Origin: Oscheius onirici
Lineage: Eukaryota > Nematoda > Chromadorea > Rhabditida > Rhabditidae
DNA length: 64,000 bases
Assembly (NCBI GenBank): GCA_932521025.1
Contig: OW051472.1
Coordinates: 6,820,001 to 6,884,000, forward strand
Direction: 5' to 3'
Below the pieces are notes generated by a model that was not told where the DNA came from, made no database searches, and was given only the letters and a program-made list of their open reading frames with translations. Shown here in pieces: positions 23,512 to 34,137 of this stretch (its first letter is position 1; each line of letters opens with the position of its first letter). The position numbers and the translations under genes were made by a program.

Positions 23512-24071
23512 ATGGCCCAAAGAGAAGATCGTGTTCTGATTTTTTTCCCGATTTCGGTGTTTGCAATGTTAGAATGATTTAGGACACTCAGGACACCTCG
23601 TTATCTGACGCTTTAAAATGCTTCATTTGTTCAGATCTCCTTCGCACTCCTGTTATGACGTAAGATCCCGTTTTCGACAGTTTTTACAATCAACTTTTTA
23701 GCACAATCTGCTGCAATCACAGATTCTGTGAAGTCGACATCAAAATGGCTCTGACAAAGGACCGTCGCTGTCCATCGTGCCAAGCAGAGATCCGAGAGTT
23801 GCTCCGTGATGAATTTGCTGAAAAGATCCTCGAGGTCTACTACAAACAGAATCCGAGTGAGTTTTAATAGTATTCCGACATAATTCCGAGATTTGCAGAC
23901 GTTGTTCGGCGTGGTGGTTGTCCTCCTTGGACCGGGGCCGACTCGTTGGCTCCACCTAAACTTGAACCTTCTGTCGCGGTTGAAGGCATGTTGGCCGACA
24001 ATATGGAGAAGAAGATGATTAACGATGGACTGTCCGGAAACAATGATTTAGGCGGACCAACCCACCACTAA
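23512..24071 (+). CDS. RING-finger protein, tandem copy 1, with premature stop
   Basis: Four exons (23512-23532, 23583-23659, 23702-23856, 23899-24071) encode 141 residues. A RING-HC domain occupies about 18-60: CFIC, then CNHRFC, then CPSC. The sixth ligand position, Cys in the paralogue downstream (CEEC), is Asp here (CEVD), so zinc site integrity is uncertain. Family members act as E3 ubiquitin ligases. After the RING comes RELLRDEFAEKILEVYYKQ, shared with copy 3. The frame ends at a TAA where the duplicated tail at 24345 has CAA; directly after the TAA the same frame continues LMELLEFMNPNSS and then stops, so the ancestral protein was about 14 residues longer. Exon 1 is tiny and is the least certain part. 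Confidence 0.7.
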
Positions 24072-24344
24072 CTTATGGAGCTGCTTGAATTCATGAATCC
24101 GAATTCGAGCTGAAGCTCTCCTCCATCTTCTAGTACGATTCTGTAAAATATCTAACCTCATTCCTACATTCTACCACGGTCAAGTAATTTTTTTTGTTTG
24201 TCACTCAAATATACATTTTGTTGTACTGAACTTTTTTATCATTTCTAGTCTCCTACGAGAGAGACTATGTTAACCTAAAGACGGCGTCTAGATCTCTATA
24301 ACCTTCTCCTTCCCAACACTTTTCAAATCAATAATCTTGAAGAT

Positions 24345-24455
24345 ATGGAAATTGACGATGAACTATCCGGAAACAATGTTTTCGCCGGACTATCCGGACT
24401 AGACTACCGTCAACTTATGGAGCTGATTAAATTCATGCGTCCGAAATCGAGCTGA
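24345..24455 (+). pseudogene. Duplicated C-terminal fragment of the RING gene
   Basis: A 36-codon ORF (MEIDDELSGNNVFAG to LMELIKFMRPKSS) repeats the C-terminal end of RING copy 1, whose own version reads LSGNNDLGG and LMELLEFMNPNSS. No RING exon precedes it; the DIRS element starts about 100 bp further on, so the rest of this copy was probably lost or displaced by the insertion. Confidence 0.65.
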
Positions 24456-24601
24456 GAAGAACTCTCTTCCATCTTTCAGTACGGTTCTGTAGAAACATCG
24501 TTCATTGACGTCACTCATTGTGACACATTCAAATAATTTCTTCTATGAAATAATGTTTTCCAATGTTATATTTTGCTAAAAACAAGGGTTTTGAAGTAAA
24601 A

Positions 24602-24739
24602 TATTTATTATACTTTATAATCTGGACAAACATTGCTATCTCGGCGGCAACGACGACTTCTCAACAATTCAAATCCGCGCCAAAAATTTTGGCGCGAAAA
24701 GAACGCACCCCGCGGCTGGCTACGGGCTATCTCCTCAGT
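24602..24739 (+). repeat. Terminal inverted repeat, left arm of the DIRS element
   Basis: Matches the reverse complement of 28260-28399 nearly base for base, including a palindromic GCGCCAAAAATTTTGGCGC core at 24678-24696. Confidence 0.85.
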
Positions 24740-25107
24740 ACTCATGTTGAGTTCTAGACCGAGAGAGATGAAGAAGGCAAGAGAAGTGAAAAATGAAACC
24801 GATTTATTCGGAATAACAAAATTTCACAACCCTAGATGCCCTATGAAACGGGTATAAATGGGTCACCTGGGGAGACAGAAAGGAAGTGTGCGAGGGAAAA
24901 GATTACTTCTTCCTTCCGTCTTTCTTCCCTTCGAACTTTCCGCGCTTCCGGGGAAAGTTGTTGGTCTTCCTGTCCTCGACGTGGCGTTTGCTGCGGTTCA
25001 ATTCGCGTAGGCTTCGAGGACGATCTAAAAACTCGTTAGTTAGGAACAGATCTACTCATAACCCGTGTTTTTCCCGTCCGAAAGTAAAGGGCTGGGTCGG
25101 GAGGGTC

Positions 25108-25210
25108 ATGTTTGTCCATATTATGAGTTATAATAAATATTTTACTTCAAACCCCTTGTTTTTAGCAAAATATAACATTATACTTCATAATCTGGACAAA
25201 CATTGCTAGT
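25108..25210. repeat. Internal complementary region of the DIRS element
   Basis: 25108-25183 is the reverse complement of 24562-24637, and 25183-25208 repeats the arm start (ATAATCTGGACAAACATTGC) directly. This is the arrangement expected of the DIRS internal complementary region used for circular replication intermediates. Confidence 0.65.
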
Positions 25211-25895
25211 TTAAAGTACCCAGCATGCGCGCATAATCTTTGCGCTTTAGAAACCCCGTACAAACTAGCTTTGGACGCTTTTATATAGAGCGAGGGAAGA
25301 GGGGCCCAGGAATTCAGGATTAGGGAGGTACCTACTTTGGACATTCCGGCGGTTCTCCAGAAGTTGGAGAGATCTTCCATGCGACTAGGCGCATTCCCCG
25401 CCCTAGACAAGGATGTGGGAAACCCATAGGATTGGCCAGGAGTGGCGTACCAGCTGTGAGTGGCACCCACATTCTAGAGCTCTCCCACTGATTGAGCAGT
25501 GGGAAGAAAGCCTGTGCTTTCCACCCTGGAGCGATTAAAATCATGGATTCAACTCGTTCGCGGACCGCTTTCGAAATAACGCGAGCTACCAGATTAAAAG
25601 GCGGAAAAGCGTAGACGTTCAGTCCTCTCCATGAGAAGGAGAAGGCATCAGTCAAAGATGCTGCTGGGTCAGGGAGCCAGCTGCAGTAACGAGTCAGCTT
25701 GTGGTTCAGTCTACTGGCGAAAAGATCGAGGTCCGGCTGGTCTAGTTTTTCGAAAACTTGTGCGAGCGACAACGGATTGAGACTCCACTCTTCAGATTCT
25801 CTGAAGATTCTGGAAGCTCGGTCTGCAGCGACGTTCTGGACTCCGGGGACGTGTACAGGACAAATCTGCATCTCCGATCTGCCGCTAGGGACCAA
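25210..25895 (-). pseudogene. DIRS element: post-RNase H region and recombinase start
   Basis: The ORF begins in the end of RNase H (VHVPGVQNVAADRASR), then shows the DIRS-specific domain and ends in a different frame with SWAPLPSLYIKASKASL, which resembles the N-terminus of a DIRS tyrosine recombinase. No catalytic R-H-R-Y set follows before the internal complementary region. Confidence 0.65.
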
Positions 25896-27110
25896 ATATC
25901 TCTAGTCATGTTTATCAGCATAGGATCCTTCGTACCCCCTCCCTTTTTCAGGTAGGCGACTACTGTAGAGTTGTCAGACTCTAGCCTTAGACCCTTTGTC
26001 CCTAACATCTTTGGGAGAAAACATTTGAGACCGAAGAGCTTCATCTCAAGTACATTGATGTGTAGCGATGATTCCTCTCTGGACCATCTACCTCCGGCAG
26101 AGATGCCGTTCGACACTGCGCCCCAGCCCAATTTGGATGCGTCAGTGGCCATTGTGGCTGAAATCTTGTTCGGAAAGAGCGGTTCGCCTGTGCACAATGA
26201 GAAATGGGAGCTAAACCATTTCAAATCCTCCCGACTTTGGAGAGACAGGTGGACCGGAGCAGAATAGTCTCTACCTCCTTTCAGCCCTATAATTAGATCC
26301 TTCTGGAGGAATCGAAGGTAAAGGGTGGAAAGGTGGCATGAGGGGCGAATGGAGACCACTATGCCTATAAAGCGACTAAGCTCGAGGTAAGACCATTGCA
26401 CCCTTAGAGGAAAGCTCTTCGGCTATGCTGCAAATATGAGAACTCTTCCTCTCCGGAATCAGATATCTATTCAGCTCGGTGTCAAGGATGAGTCCTAGAA
26501 GTTCTAAGCGCTGAACTGGATCGGTCACTGATTTATCCCAGTTAATCTTGAACCCGAGCTTTGTGAGGGTGAGCGAGGAAAGTGAGACTGCTCGTAACAC
26601 TTCCTCCTGAGAGGAGCCCAGAATCAGGATGTCGTCCAGGTAAATAATCAGCGGAAAGCCTAGGCTACGTAGGTGAGCGGCTACAGGTCGTAACACTTTT
26701 GTGAAAGTTCTGGGGGCTGAAGTTAGACCGAAAGGGAGCGATTGGAACACGAAGCGATGATCTTCCACCGCAAATCCCAAGTAATTCTGGAATTCTTCGT
26801 GAATAGGTATGCTCAAGTAGGCATCCTTCAGGTCTAGCTTGGCAAAAAGTCTTCTGGCCCCTATAGAGGCGAAAGTCTCCATCTTGAAATGGCGCTTTCT
26901 GACAAACTCGTTGAGGGGAGACAAGTTGATAATGGGACGTTGCCCCCCCCCCCCCCGTCTCTTTTTGGCACTGTAAACTGTAAAGATTCTAGAAAGCCAG
27001 ATTGGTGTCTCGAGAGAGACCTTCCTCACTGCTTTCAAGCCTACCAGCCTTTGAATCTCTTCAAGTACTGTCTGGCCGTATGAGGGCCCTGACTGAAGGG
27101 AGGGGGACAA
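25742..27110 (-). pseudogene. DIRS element: reverse transcriptase and RNase H
   Basis: RT (27110-26376) carries RPIINLSPLNEFV, the fingers and palm blocks, and IIYLDDILIL. It shifts frame near 26,390 into a segment with ATMATDASKLGWGAVSNG (first RNase H carboxylate) and LESDNSTVVAYLKKGGG. The shift disrupts the polyprotein. Confidence 0.8.
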
Positions 27111-27159
27111 CAGTGGACACGATTGACAAAATCAATTTTTGCCCCATATGTGACTGTCT

Positions 27160-28185
27160 CTAATACCTAGGTATCCTTTGTTATCTTTGCCCAATCATCA
27201 ACGGGTAGGGACGCGAGGTGGGCGCGCGCGGAGGGACAAAAATCAACGACCATCTCCTGGAAGTGGCTAAAGGAAGGACTCCGTTCCAGAGCTCCTGATT
27301 GTCCTTTAGAGAGCGGAAGATGGCTGGCCCAATCAGATCCGGGCAGGTCTCGACCATCTTGGTAAAGATTGACGTTCTTCTCCGTGGGAAACTGCTGACA
27401 GCCGAGTACGTTTGCTGGATCCAACTTCAGGGAACGAACCTCGCCTCATTCCTATGATATCCTGGTTAACCCAGGCCAGGAAACGAAAAGCGTAGTCGAC
27501 GTTGTTGGAGCTCTTCATGGAGTCGTCCTTGGCACTCTTGTCGAATGCTACGGCGTTTAGAGCCTAAAAGACGAACAGCTTTGCCGAAGGATCGCTTTTG
27601 GCGATGAGGCTGATGTCCGTCTGCGGCGGAGATGCCAGAATCGAAGCGATAAGAGGCATCTACAAGGAGGGAATTAGGTTTTTGACATAAAAACGAGCGA
27701 GTCTTTGAGGTGGCGAGGTCCCTTTCCTTGGGGTCGAGGAAGATTCCTGCGAAGCAGGGTTCGATCTCCGCCAGAAGATTCTCATCCAGCTTGACGCGAG
27801 GACTGCCCTTGTTGATTTCCAGCGGCGGGATGTCGGGGATCTCGGAGGCTGAAAAAAACAACCATTGCTGTAAAAGAAGAAGATTCTGTTTCATGCATTG
27901 TGGCCTTCTTTTTTGAACTTTTCAAGAAAAAGGGTTTAGAGGAAGAAAGAACCAACCTGCGGTGGCGAATTCCGACTTTTTCGGGATTCTGAAGGGCCTT
28001 CTCTTCCTCAAATCGTCCCTCTCGTGCTCGGTGTCGGAGCTAGAAGAAGAAGACGACGACGAGCGGCCGTGGTGGGTTGAATCGAGGATCCTTTCCTCGA
28101 TGTCCTCAGCTTCTTCGACGCGGCGAGAATTCCTCAATTCCGCCTTGAAGTCGTCCATTTTTACTTCTGCAAAGAACATCTTCAA
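27160..28185 (-). pseudogene. DIRS element: gag-like region
   Basis: Several broken minus-strand ORFs precede the RT: an acidic and Ser-rich start (MDDFKAELRNSRRVEEAED, a run of nine Ser), then IPPLEINKGSPRVKLDENLL. Position and composition fit the first ORF of DIRS elements. Frames change at least twice. Confidence 0.55.
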
Positions 28186-28259
28186 TGCAAGAAAAATGGA
28201 AAAAGAAAAAAGAAGAGAAGAGGAAAATAAAGTCGAGGTCGTAGGAGCTCAACAGAGAA

Positions 28260-28399
28260 ACTGAGGAGATAGCCCGCAACCAGCCGCGGGGGGTGCGTTC
28301 TTTTCGCGCCAAAATTTTTGGCGCGGATTTGAATTGTTGAGAAGTCGTCGTTGCCGCCGAGATAGCAATGTTTGCCCAGATTATGAAGTATAAATAAAC
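28260..28399 (-). repeat. Terminal inverted repeat, right arm of the DIRS element
   Basis: Partner of 24602-24739. The host gene exon starting at 28409 lies only about 10 bp outside it, so the element may influence its promoter. Confidence 0.85.
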
Positions 28400-28408
28400 A
28401 TTTTGCCA

Positions 28409-30190
28409 ATGGAGGAATTTACTGAAAAAAAGTCTACAAAAATTCCTCTTCAATGGGAAAAGTTTCTGCTCGTTATTGTGACCATTCTCTTCGGATTTCT
28501 TTTGAAATTGACGGCTTGTAAGTTAAGCACTGAAAAACCGCTTTTAAGACGCGAAAGCATACCCTAGCGCTTTTGCTAAATCAATCGATAATGTTATTGT
28601 AACCGTTAATTTTCAGTGTCTACTTTGTCTGCCTTTCGCGTTTCCCCCAATAGTTGTAGCCTAACTTTTATTTCTTTTCCTTGCCTTCAACTAACACATT
28701 TTCAGATTTGAAAATGAGAAAGGCTCCATCGCCGAACAAGGATTAAGAAAAGGAAATTGCTACGACTGTATTCACTTTTTAATTTTGACAAAACTTCATC
28801 CAATTCAGGATACGTCGCTTGAAGATGACCTACAATGCTGGGTTTGCATGAACATTCTGCGCCATCCGATCATGCAGTACGTTAATATGCTTATAATTTG
28901 CTTTTATCATTATCATTCAGACCAGTTAAGTGCTGCCACAGATTCTGCGAGGAGTGCATCGAGAAGGCGCTGGCTAAAAATTCATGCTGTCCAGGATGAT
29001 CCGTGACGTTTTTGCTAACGGGATTCTTGAAGTCTACCATAATCAGAAGCGGAGTGAGTTTTGATATAACCTCTACTATCTGAAGGGCAATGGTGTCCGT
29101 TGTACTTGGTTTTTGTCCAGGACCTCAAAATGATCGTGACTAGTTAGAAGTTGTCAAGATCAGCTAGTTTTGAAACGAGTTATTGGAGAACGAATTAGGT
29201 TTTTGTCAAAAGTTTAGTCGAATCCGCTTTCAGATACGAAAAAGAACAGGACTTCATCGGGAAACATATATCAAAGAGAAGGAGCCGCTACGGTTAGTTC
29301 AGCTATATCCACTTTAAATTGCTCCCAAGTCTCTGTGCGGGTGTCTGTCTGTCGGAGGCTCTAATTGGCAATCAGAATGGAGCAATTTGTGCACAATTAA
29401 GGGGAAAAGAGTTAGTGTAACTGGTTTGAACAAGTCACTACTGGGACTCCCAGTGGTGCTTCTGATTTTGGTACTTCCTATACAGAAACGGTTTTCAAGT
29501 GGTTCAGGCAAAGGAAAAAAAAGGGGGATAGAAGGTAACTTTAGCCCTGGAAGGGCGTTGTCAACCTTGTTCTTTTAAATTTCACAAAACTTTTCAGGAT
29601 ACCTCGCTTGAAGAGAACCTACGATGTTGCATTTGCGTTGACATTCTGCGTCCTCCGATCATGAAGTATGTTTCTAGGCTTAATTGCTTTTAGCATTATC
29701 ATTTAGACCAGTTAAATGCAGCCACAGATACTGCGAGGAGTGCATCGAGATGGCTCTAGCTAAAAATCCACTCTGTCCAGTTTGCTGCGTGGAGGTCACT
29801 GGGCTGCTCCGCGACCGTTTCGCTGAGCAGATTGTTGAAGTTTACTATAAGCAGAACCCAAGTGAGTTTTGATATATTTTAGCTTAATGTCCGATAATTT
29901 TAGCGGTGGTCCCACGTGAAAGATGTCCGCTTTATGTTCTCACTGAGTCCTTGATTAGACATAGAGGAAATACTGTTCCTGACAGTAGTAGCGAGACTGA
30001 CAATGACAGCGACACCGACAGTGACGACGCCAGCTACGACGATATCGACGACAGCGACGACGACACCGACAGCGTCGACAACAGCGACGACACCGACAGT
30101 GACAGCGACAGCGGCTTTAGAAATTTTAAGTCTATGCATGGTCTGAGACAAGCTGAAATCGATCAGCTTCGTTGCTACTTACCAAAATGA
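28409..30190 (+). CDS. Membrane-anchored RING-finger protein with acidic tail (tandem copy 3)
   Basis: Five exons in phase: 28409-28517, 29234-29292, 29598-29665, 29707-29861, 29904-30190; 225 residues. Exon 1 gives a short cytosolic stretch and one TM (FLLVIVTILFGFLLKL). The RING at about 64-107 has all eight ligands: CCIC, CSHRYC, CEEC overlap, CPVC. It is followed by LLRDRFAEQIVEVYYKQNP, then an acidic Ser/Asp repeat (about 155-198) and an end segment, GLRQAEIDQLRCYLPK. Probably an E3 ligase at a membrane. The oddity is that exon 1 is 700 bp away, with the broken copy 2 between. The join is phase-correct and the linker exons of copies 2 and 3 are homologous, but a transcript skipping copy 2 is inference. 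If exon 1 is not used, the start of copy 3 is unknown. Confidence 0.6.
28706..29053 (+). pseudogene. RING-finger tandem copy 2, broken
   Basis: A linker exon (28706 on) ends in a stop (PSPNKD then TAA), so exon 1 plus this exon alone would make a 49-residue single-TM peptide. RING exons at 28809-28876 and 28921-29053 keep CWVC, CCHRFC and CEEC, but the last pair is lost: after NSCCPG there is a TGA and a frame change; the out-of-frame remainder reads IRDVFANGILEVYHNQ, like the paralogue. Also GTGAGT at the same exon end as in copy 3. Clearly a decayed duplicate. Confidence 0.7.
29305..29580. repeat. Dispersed repeat family R2, copy 1
   Basis: Shares its start (ATCCACTTTAAATTGCT, then CCAAGTC and a TGTCTGTCTGTC run) and its end (GGGCGTTG then AACCTTGT) with 49,166-49,400. 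It lies in an intron of the RING gene model. No coding content is supported. Confidence 0.5.
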
Positions 30191-30426
30191 AACCATGCCG
30201 AGTTAACAGTATTGTGCTACATAGTCAACCGACTTTCAGCATTTCCCAGTTTCATTTTTTGCTGTGATTACATTCTGACCCATTCAACCAATACTGTATG
30301 ATTCCGACTATCCGATAAACGTTGTTCATTGTCGCTTGGTGTGCCATCTCGTCTGATTTATTCTTCACAATTGGTCACTGACACATGAATATCACAACGC
30401 ATCAACCCGTAAACTGTTGCAGAAGT

Positions 30427-31102
30427 TTAGAATCCACTCTTAGTTGGATTTGAAGGCGGTGAGGCTCGTCGGTTCAGGGCTGCAATGTGCGCCAGCGCGT
30501 CGTCCAATTCTGATATGAAGAGAAAGTTTCGGTAGACGATGTGAGTCGAGAAGAACAGGGGACCGAGAGAGACGGTCAGAAGGAGAGACAAAAGAAGTAG
30601 GGCTGTTTTGGACTCTTCAAGCGGAATGAACTCTCTCTCGACGAATAGCTCCACCTGATGGTGTTTATGTACGGCTCCGGCCAAACAGATTATCGCCAGC
30701 ACAATTGAATACATGATCAGAACGATCTGAAATAGAGTGTCTGACTGAGAAACAATGACTGACCTGCATGAAAATGAAAGGCACTAGACACATTTTGCTA
30801 CCCTTGAATGCTCCGTATAACGAGAAGGCGGCTACGGAACCTGGAATAAAGGAAGTTATAAAACAGCATCAGCAGAAAAACAACCTAATATGATTGAGGC
30901 GAACATGAACGTGGTTGCATTTCCGTGATGGAATATGAAGGCAAGGACGATGAGATAGTAGGGCATTGACAAGACGACGGCCAATTTTGTTAGGGTCTAA
31001 AAGCAGGGTGAGAATGAAGATGAACTTACCACAACATGGACCGCACAAATATTGTGTCTTCTGTAGTCGGGAACGGCATCCAGATGAATGATTGTCGGAG
31101 GG
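30427..31102 (-). CDS. Four-transmembrane protein, 5' end unresolved
   Basis: Five exons are phase-consistent (31030-31102, 30885-30996, 30764-30840, 30427-30726 and a missing first one), giving about 187 residues without a start. Four TM segments follow: TKLAVVLSMPYYLIVLAFIF, the ATTFMFASIILGSVAAFSLYG stretch, FIFMQIVLIMYSIVLAIICL and ALLLLSLLLTVSLGPLFF. The N-terminal cytosolic part ends YRRHNICAVHVV, and the C-terminus is hydrophilic (ASPPSNPTKSGF). Layout resembles LAPTM-like and nematode four-TM families, but no motif decides. The first exon needs phase 2 at its end; none was found with confidence upstream to 31,460. Confidence 0.65.
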
Positions 31103-31966
31103 CTAAACACATTTTATAAAATTTGTTTGTAATGTAAAACGGAACTGTTTTAAACCTTAAAAACTGAATATATAATCGAATTTCGCTGAAATAAGTAAAC
31201 AGAGCCGGGTTTCAAGCTCTACGACGAAAAGCTTCCTGTTTGCCAGTTGGTCCTCCTAAAAATGAAAACAGAACCGAGAAGAAATCACCAGTAGTGCTAA
31301 GATTGCTATGTATCGGGAGAAAAACAAAAGGATGTCATCCTGATGCCGCCCTATAAAAGTGTTATTCCTAGTCAGACCGCCCATATAATCAGTTTAATTT
31401 GCCACACGGCAGCCAAGAAACAAACTATTTGCGGATGCTGAGTATTAAACGAATTTTATGAAACTTCAAAGCTGGAAGAGCACAATAATTTCTGATGTCT
31501 AATTAATTGGGATTCGAGCAGAACAATAAGGCCTACTGGGCCGGATAATTCAAAAGTTGGTGACCAAAACAACATGGCAGAGGGGAGCTCAGCTGTCGCA
31601 GAGCCATAAAAACTCACACAAATTCCACTGGCAGTTGACAGTCGTCATCGGCGCTGCTGGCCGCTTCAGTATTGGTCATGGCGACATTCCCGAAAGACAC
31701 ACGGAGGGGTCAGTAAGTCAATCAGAGAGTCTGAGAGAGGCTAGTTTATCAGTTGAGAATAGAGAGAGAAAAGCGGATTGACGGTTAGGGTCAATTAATT
31801 CCAAAGAAATGGTGACGTTTGGACAGAATGATGGCAAAGAACGCGTCAGATCACGGTTCAATTGGTTTAGTTGGATCAAAGAAGTTAGAGTCATAGACTG
31901 AAAAATGGGAAATGTAGAGAATTTGAAACAGAGAACTCTGAACAAAAACGTTTTTGAGAGCACATC
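31103..31966. other. Spacer with unresolved first exon of the four-TM gene
   Basis: No in-phase first exon could be fixed here. ORFs at 31557-31781 and 31718-31963 lack support. Confidence 0.35.
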
Positions 31967-32039
31967 GATCTCGTGGTGTAGTGGTTATCACATCTGTCTA
32001 ACACACAGAAGGCCGGCGGTTCGAGCCCGCCCGAGATCA
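31967..32039 (+). tRNA. tRNA-Val (anticodon AAC)
   Basis: A 73-nt cloverleaf: acceptor arms GATCTCG/CGAGATC plus discriminator A, D arm TGGTGTAGTGGTTATCA, anticodon loop CTAACAC with AAC, and T arm with GGTTCGAGCCC. A T-run (pol III stop) follows within ten bases. It is identical to the tRNA at 34349-34421 on the other strand. Confidence 0.97.
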
Positions 32040-34137
32040 GCATTTTTATTTTTCATTTTTTGATGCAAAATACTCGACTCTTTGTAGATGAAGGGAAACT
32101 TCTAATGAGGTGGGAGTAGTAGCCCTTTGCGTGTCTTCTCTAGATATTTCAAGCTAGAATACATTGGCCAATGATTTCTTGATTATATTAAGAAATTAAT
32201 GGTCGACTAGCAGGAAATTGGCTTTAATAAAGGGTAGCAACTGAGATTTTCACATAACCTCTTTAGTGGAAATTCGAAGTTGAAAACCAGCTCGTTGAAT
32301 GTTTGGGACGGTAAAGTTTAGTATTTTCTCGATTTGTAGGAAATGAGCTAGAAAAATGTGAGTTCATAAAGCAATCAAAATGAAAAGTGGTAGACGATAT
32401 TGAAACACACATATTGGAAATAGAAAGAAATAATTCGAGGTCCGCTCAGAACTCGTCATCTGAAGTTTATCAATAAAGAGACAGAAATGGGAGAAATGTC
32501 GCGAATCGAAGAACTGTCCATCGTTTTGAAAGAAAAAAGAATCCGTAAACTTTTTCCTATGATACAAAAAAAGTCAAAGGAAACCTCAAGGGACAGTTTA
32601 CATGACTTTTGGGCCCGGAAACTGAGTCTAAAAATGCGCGAGAAACTCTATTCTCGGTCGAGGTCATAAGCCCCAAATAAATCAAAAGTTGTGCAAAACT
32701 CGTGTCTATAGACGGCGGAAATAGAATCGGCCAGGAACCTGGTGAGAGGCTCTAAAAACTGGGAGTAGGCGTGGACAATTGGTCCCCGACGTGTGTTAAA
32801 AACGAATTAGAACGGGAGCGAAACAGACTCACTTTTGTGTGTACTGAATGCGATACGCTTGACTGGATGCCAATCGTCAAGAAGAGCGAATGTCCCGAGA
32901 GAGATGGAAGGAATTTGAATATTTGAAAGGCTGAAGAAGAAACGTTTAAAGCTCTTCGTAAATTAGAAATGACGCCAGGAGGATCAGGACCTATTCTGAA
33001 GAGGATAGAGCTGATGGGGGAAATGAATGTTTTATGGCTGAGCAGATGGAAAACTTCCTTATTGGGTTGAAAAGCCAACGAAGGGGTAAGGGAGATGTTT
33101 GTTTTCGAACAAGAGCCTCACGCTTTCCGTTATGCTCAGTCGACTGTTAGGGGAAGAAGAGGAGGAATTTGGGTAGAGACGAGAAAGAGAGCACTGAATT
33201 TCGGATAATCTGATAAAAAGACTATAAAATACTCTTTGCACTCTCTGCAGGAGCAGCCTCCAAACCAAATTTACGTCTCCCGTTTGGCCTCGTTGAGTTG
33301 GGAGCGAGAAAATAGCGGAAGAAATTTGTCCTTCCCAATGCTATCATAGCACAAGGAACGTTGAAAGTGATTATGTCAAGAATGGCGAAAGACACGTATT
33401 TTTAGCTGACAAGGCCGCGGTGATTGCATTTGTTTTGCAGTTTGTGAGGGCGTCTCGAATGTCTCCTACGACCAGGTGACGGGAAAAGAGGAAAAGAGGA
33501 CTGAGAATTTGATTACGGTAATAAGGAAAGGAGTTGGAACGACGGAGCGGTATTCGAGAAAACTATCTTTCTCTCCGGTGGTCGGGAGCTATTTGATGGG
33601 TTTAAGGAACAAGTTTCTCTCAATTTGCTTGGGCGTCGAGTCAAAATCTTGTCTCGATTCCGATTTGAGTCGAGTATACCGAACCTCAACTTCTCTTGAC
33701 CACCCACTCCTTCGGGACTACTCGACTTACTACGAGCTCAATCACAGAGAGTTCAAGAAGCATCAGGGTTGAATGACGCTGCAAGAGGGCGCTACTCTTC
33801 CAAGCAAAACTTGACGTGTGAACACTGAATAATTGGAACCCTGACAATTATGCCTACATCGTCGGAAAAAGGAAGACGAAGGCAAAAGTTCAGACGAAGA
33901 CGCGACGAACTTTGGACTAGTCCCCCGCCCAAATCTAATATCCTCCCTTTATGTCAATCTTAGAATTTTTATTAGAGTTCTTAGGCACTTTCAAGTGATA
34001 GATGGTGAATCAGGAAAAGAGAATATGCTCGAACAGAGACCGGATCTCGGAGCAACCCGAAGGGATAGGAGTAGAGGAGAAGAAGATTGTGAGATAAGGG
34101 AGATGCAAGTGAATAGCCAACAGAAGAGTATTGGGGT
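32040..34137. other. Intergenic, no gene seen
   Basis: Only short ORFs on both strands; downstream flank of the Ttd14-like gene on the right. Confidence 0.45.

Larger units (their letters stand above)
24562..28400 (-). mobile_element. Decayed DIRS-type (tyrosine recombinase) retroelement
   Basis: A ~3.8-kb element read on the minus strand. It has inverted terminal repeats of about 140 bp (24602-24739 and 28260-28399), an internal complementary region near the 3' end, a gag-like region, and RT plus RNase H, the layout of DIRS elements. The RT block has LFAKLDLKDAYLSIPIH, LPFGLTSAPRTFTKVLRPV and the YLDD active site. After RNase H comes the DIRS-typical DLFASRLNHK and YAFPPFNLVARVI section. 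Only about 40 codons of a possible tyrosine recombinase start remain. Frameshifts near 26,390 and 25,800 and a run of C at 26,943-26,956 show that it is dead. It interrupts the RING gene array. Confidence 0.8.

Noticed and set aside
25699..27083. Plus-strand ORFs inside the DIRS element
   Set aside because: Shadows of the minus-strand RT and RNase H frames.
29900..30151. Val/Ala-rich minus-strand ORF
   Set aside because: Antisense of the Ser/Asp repeat of RING copy 3.
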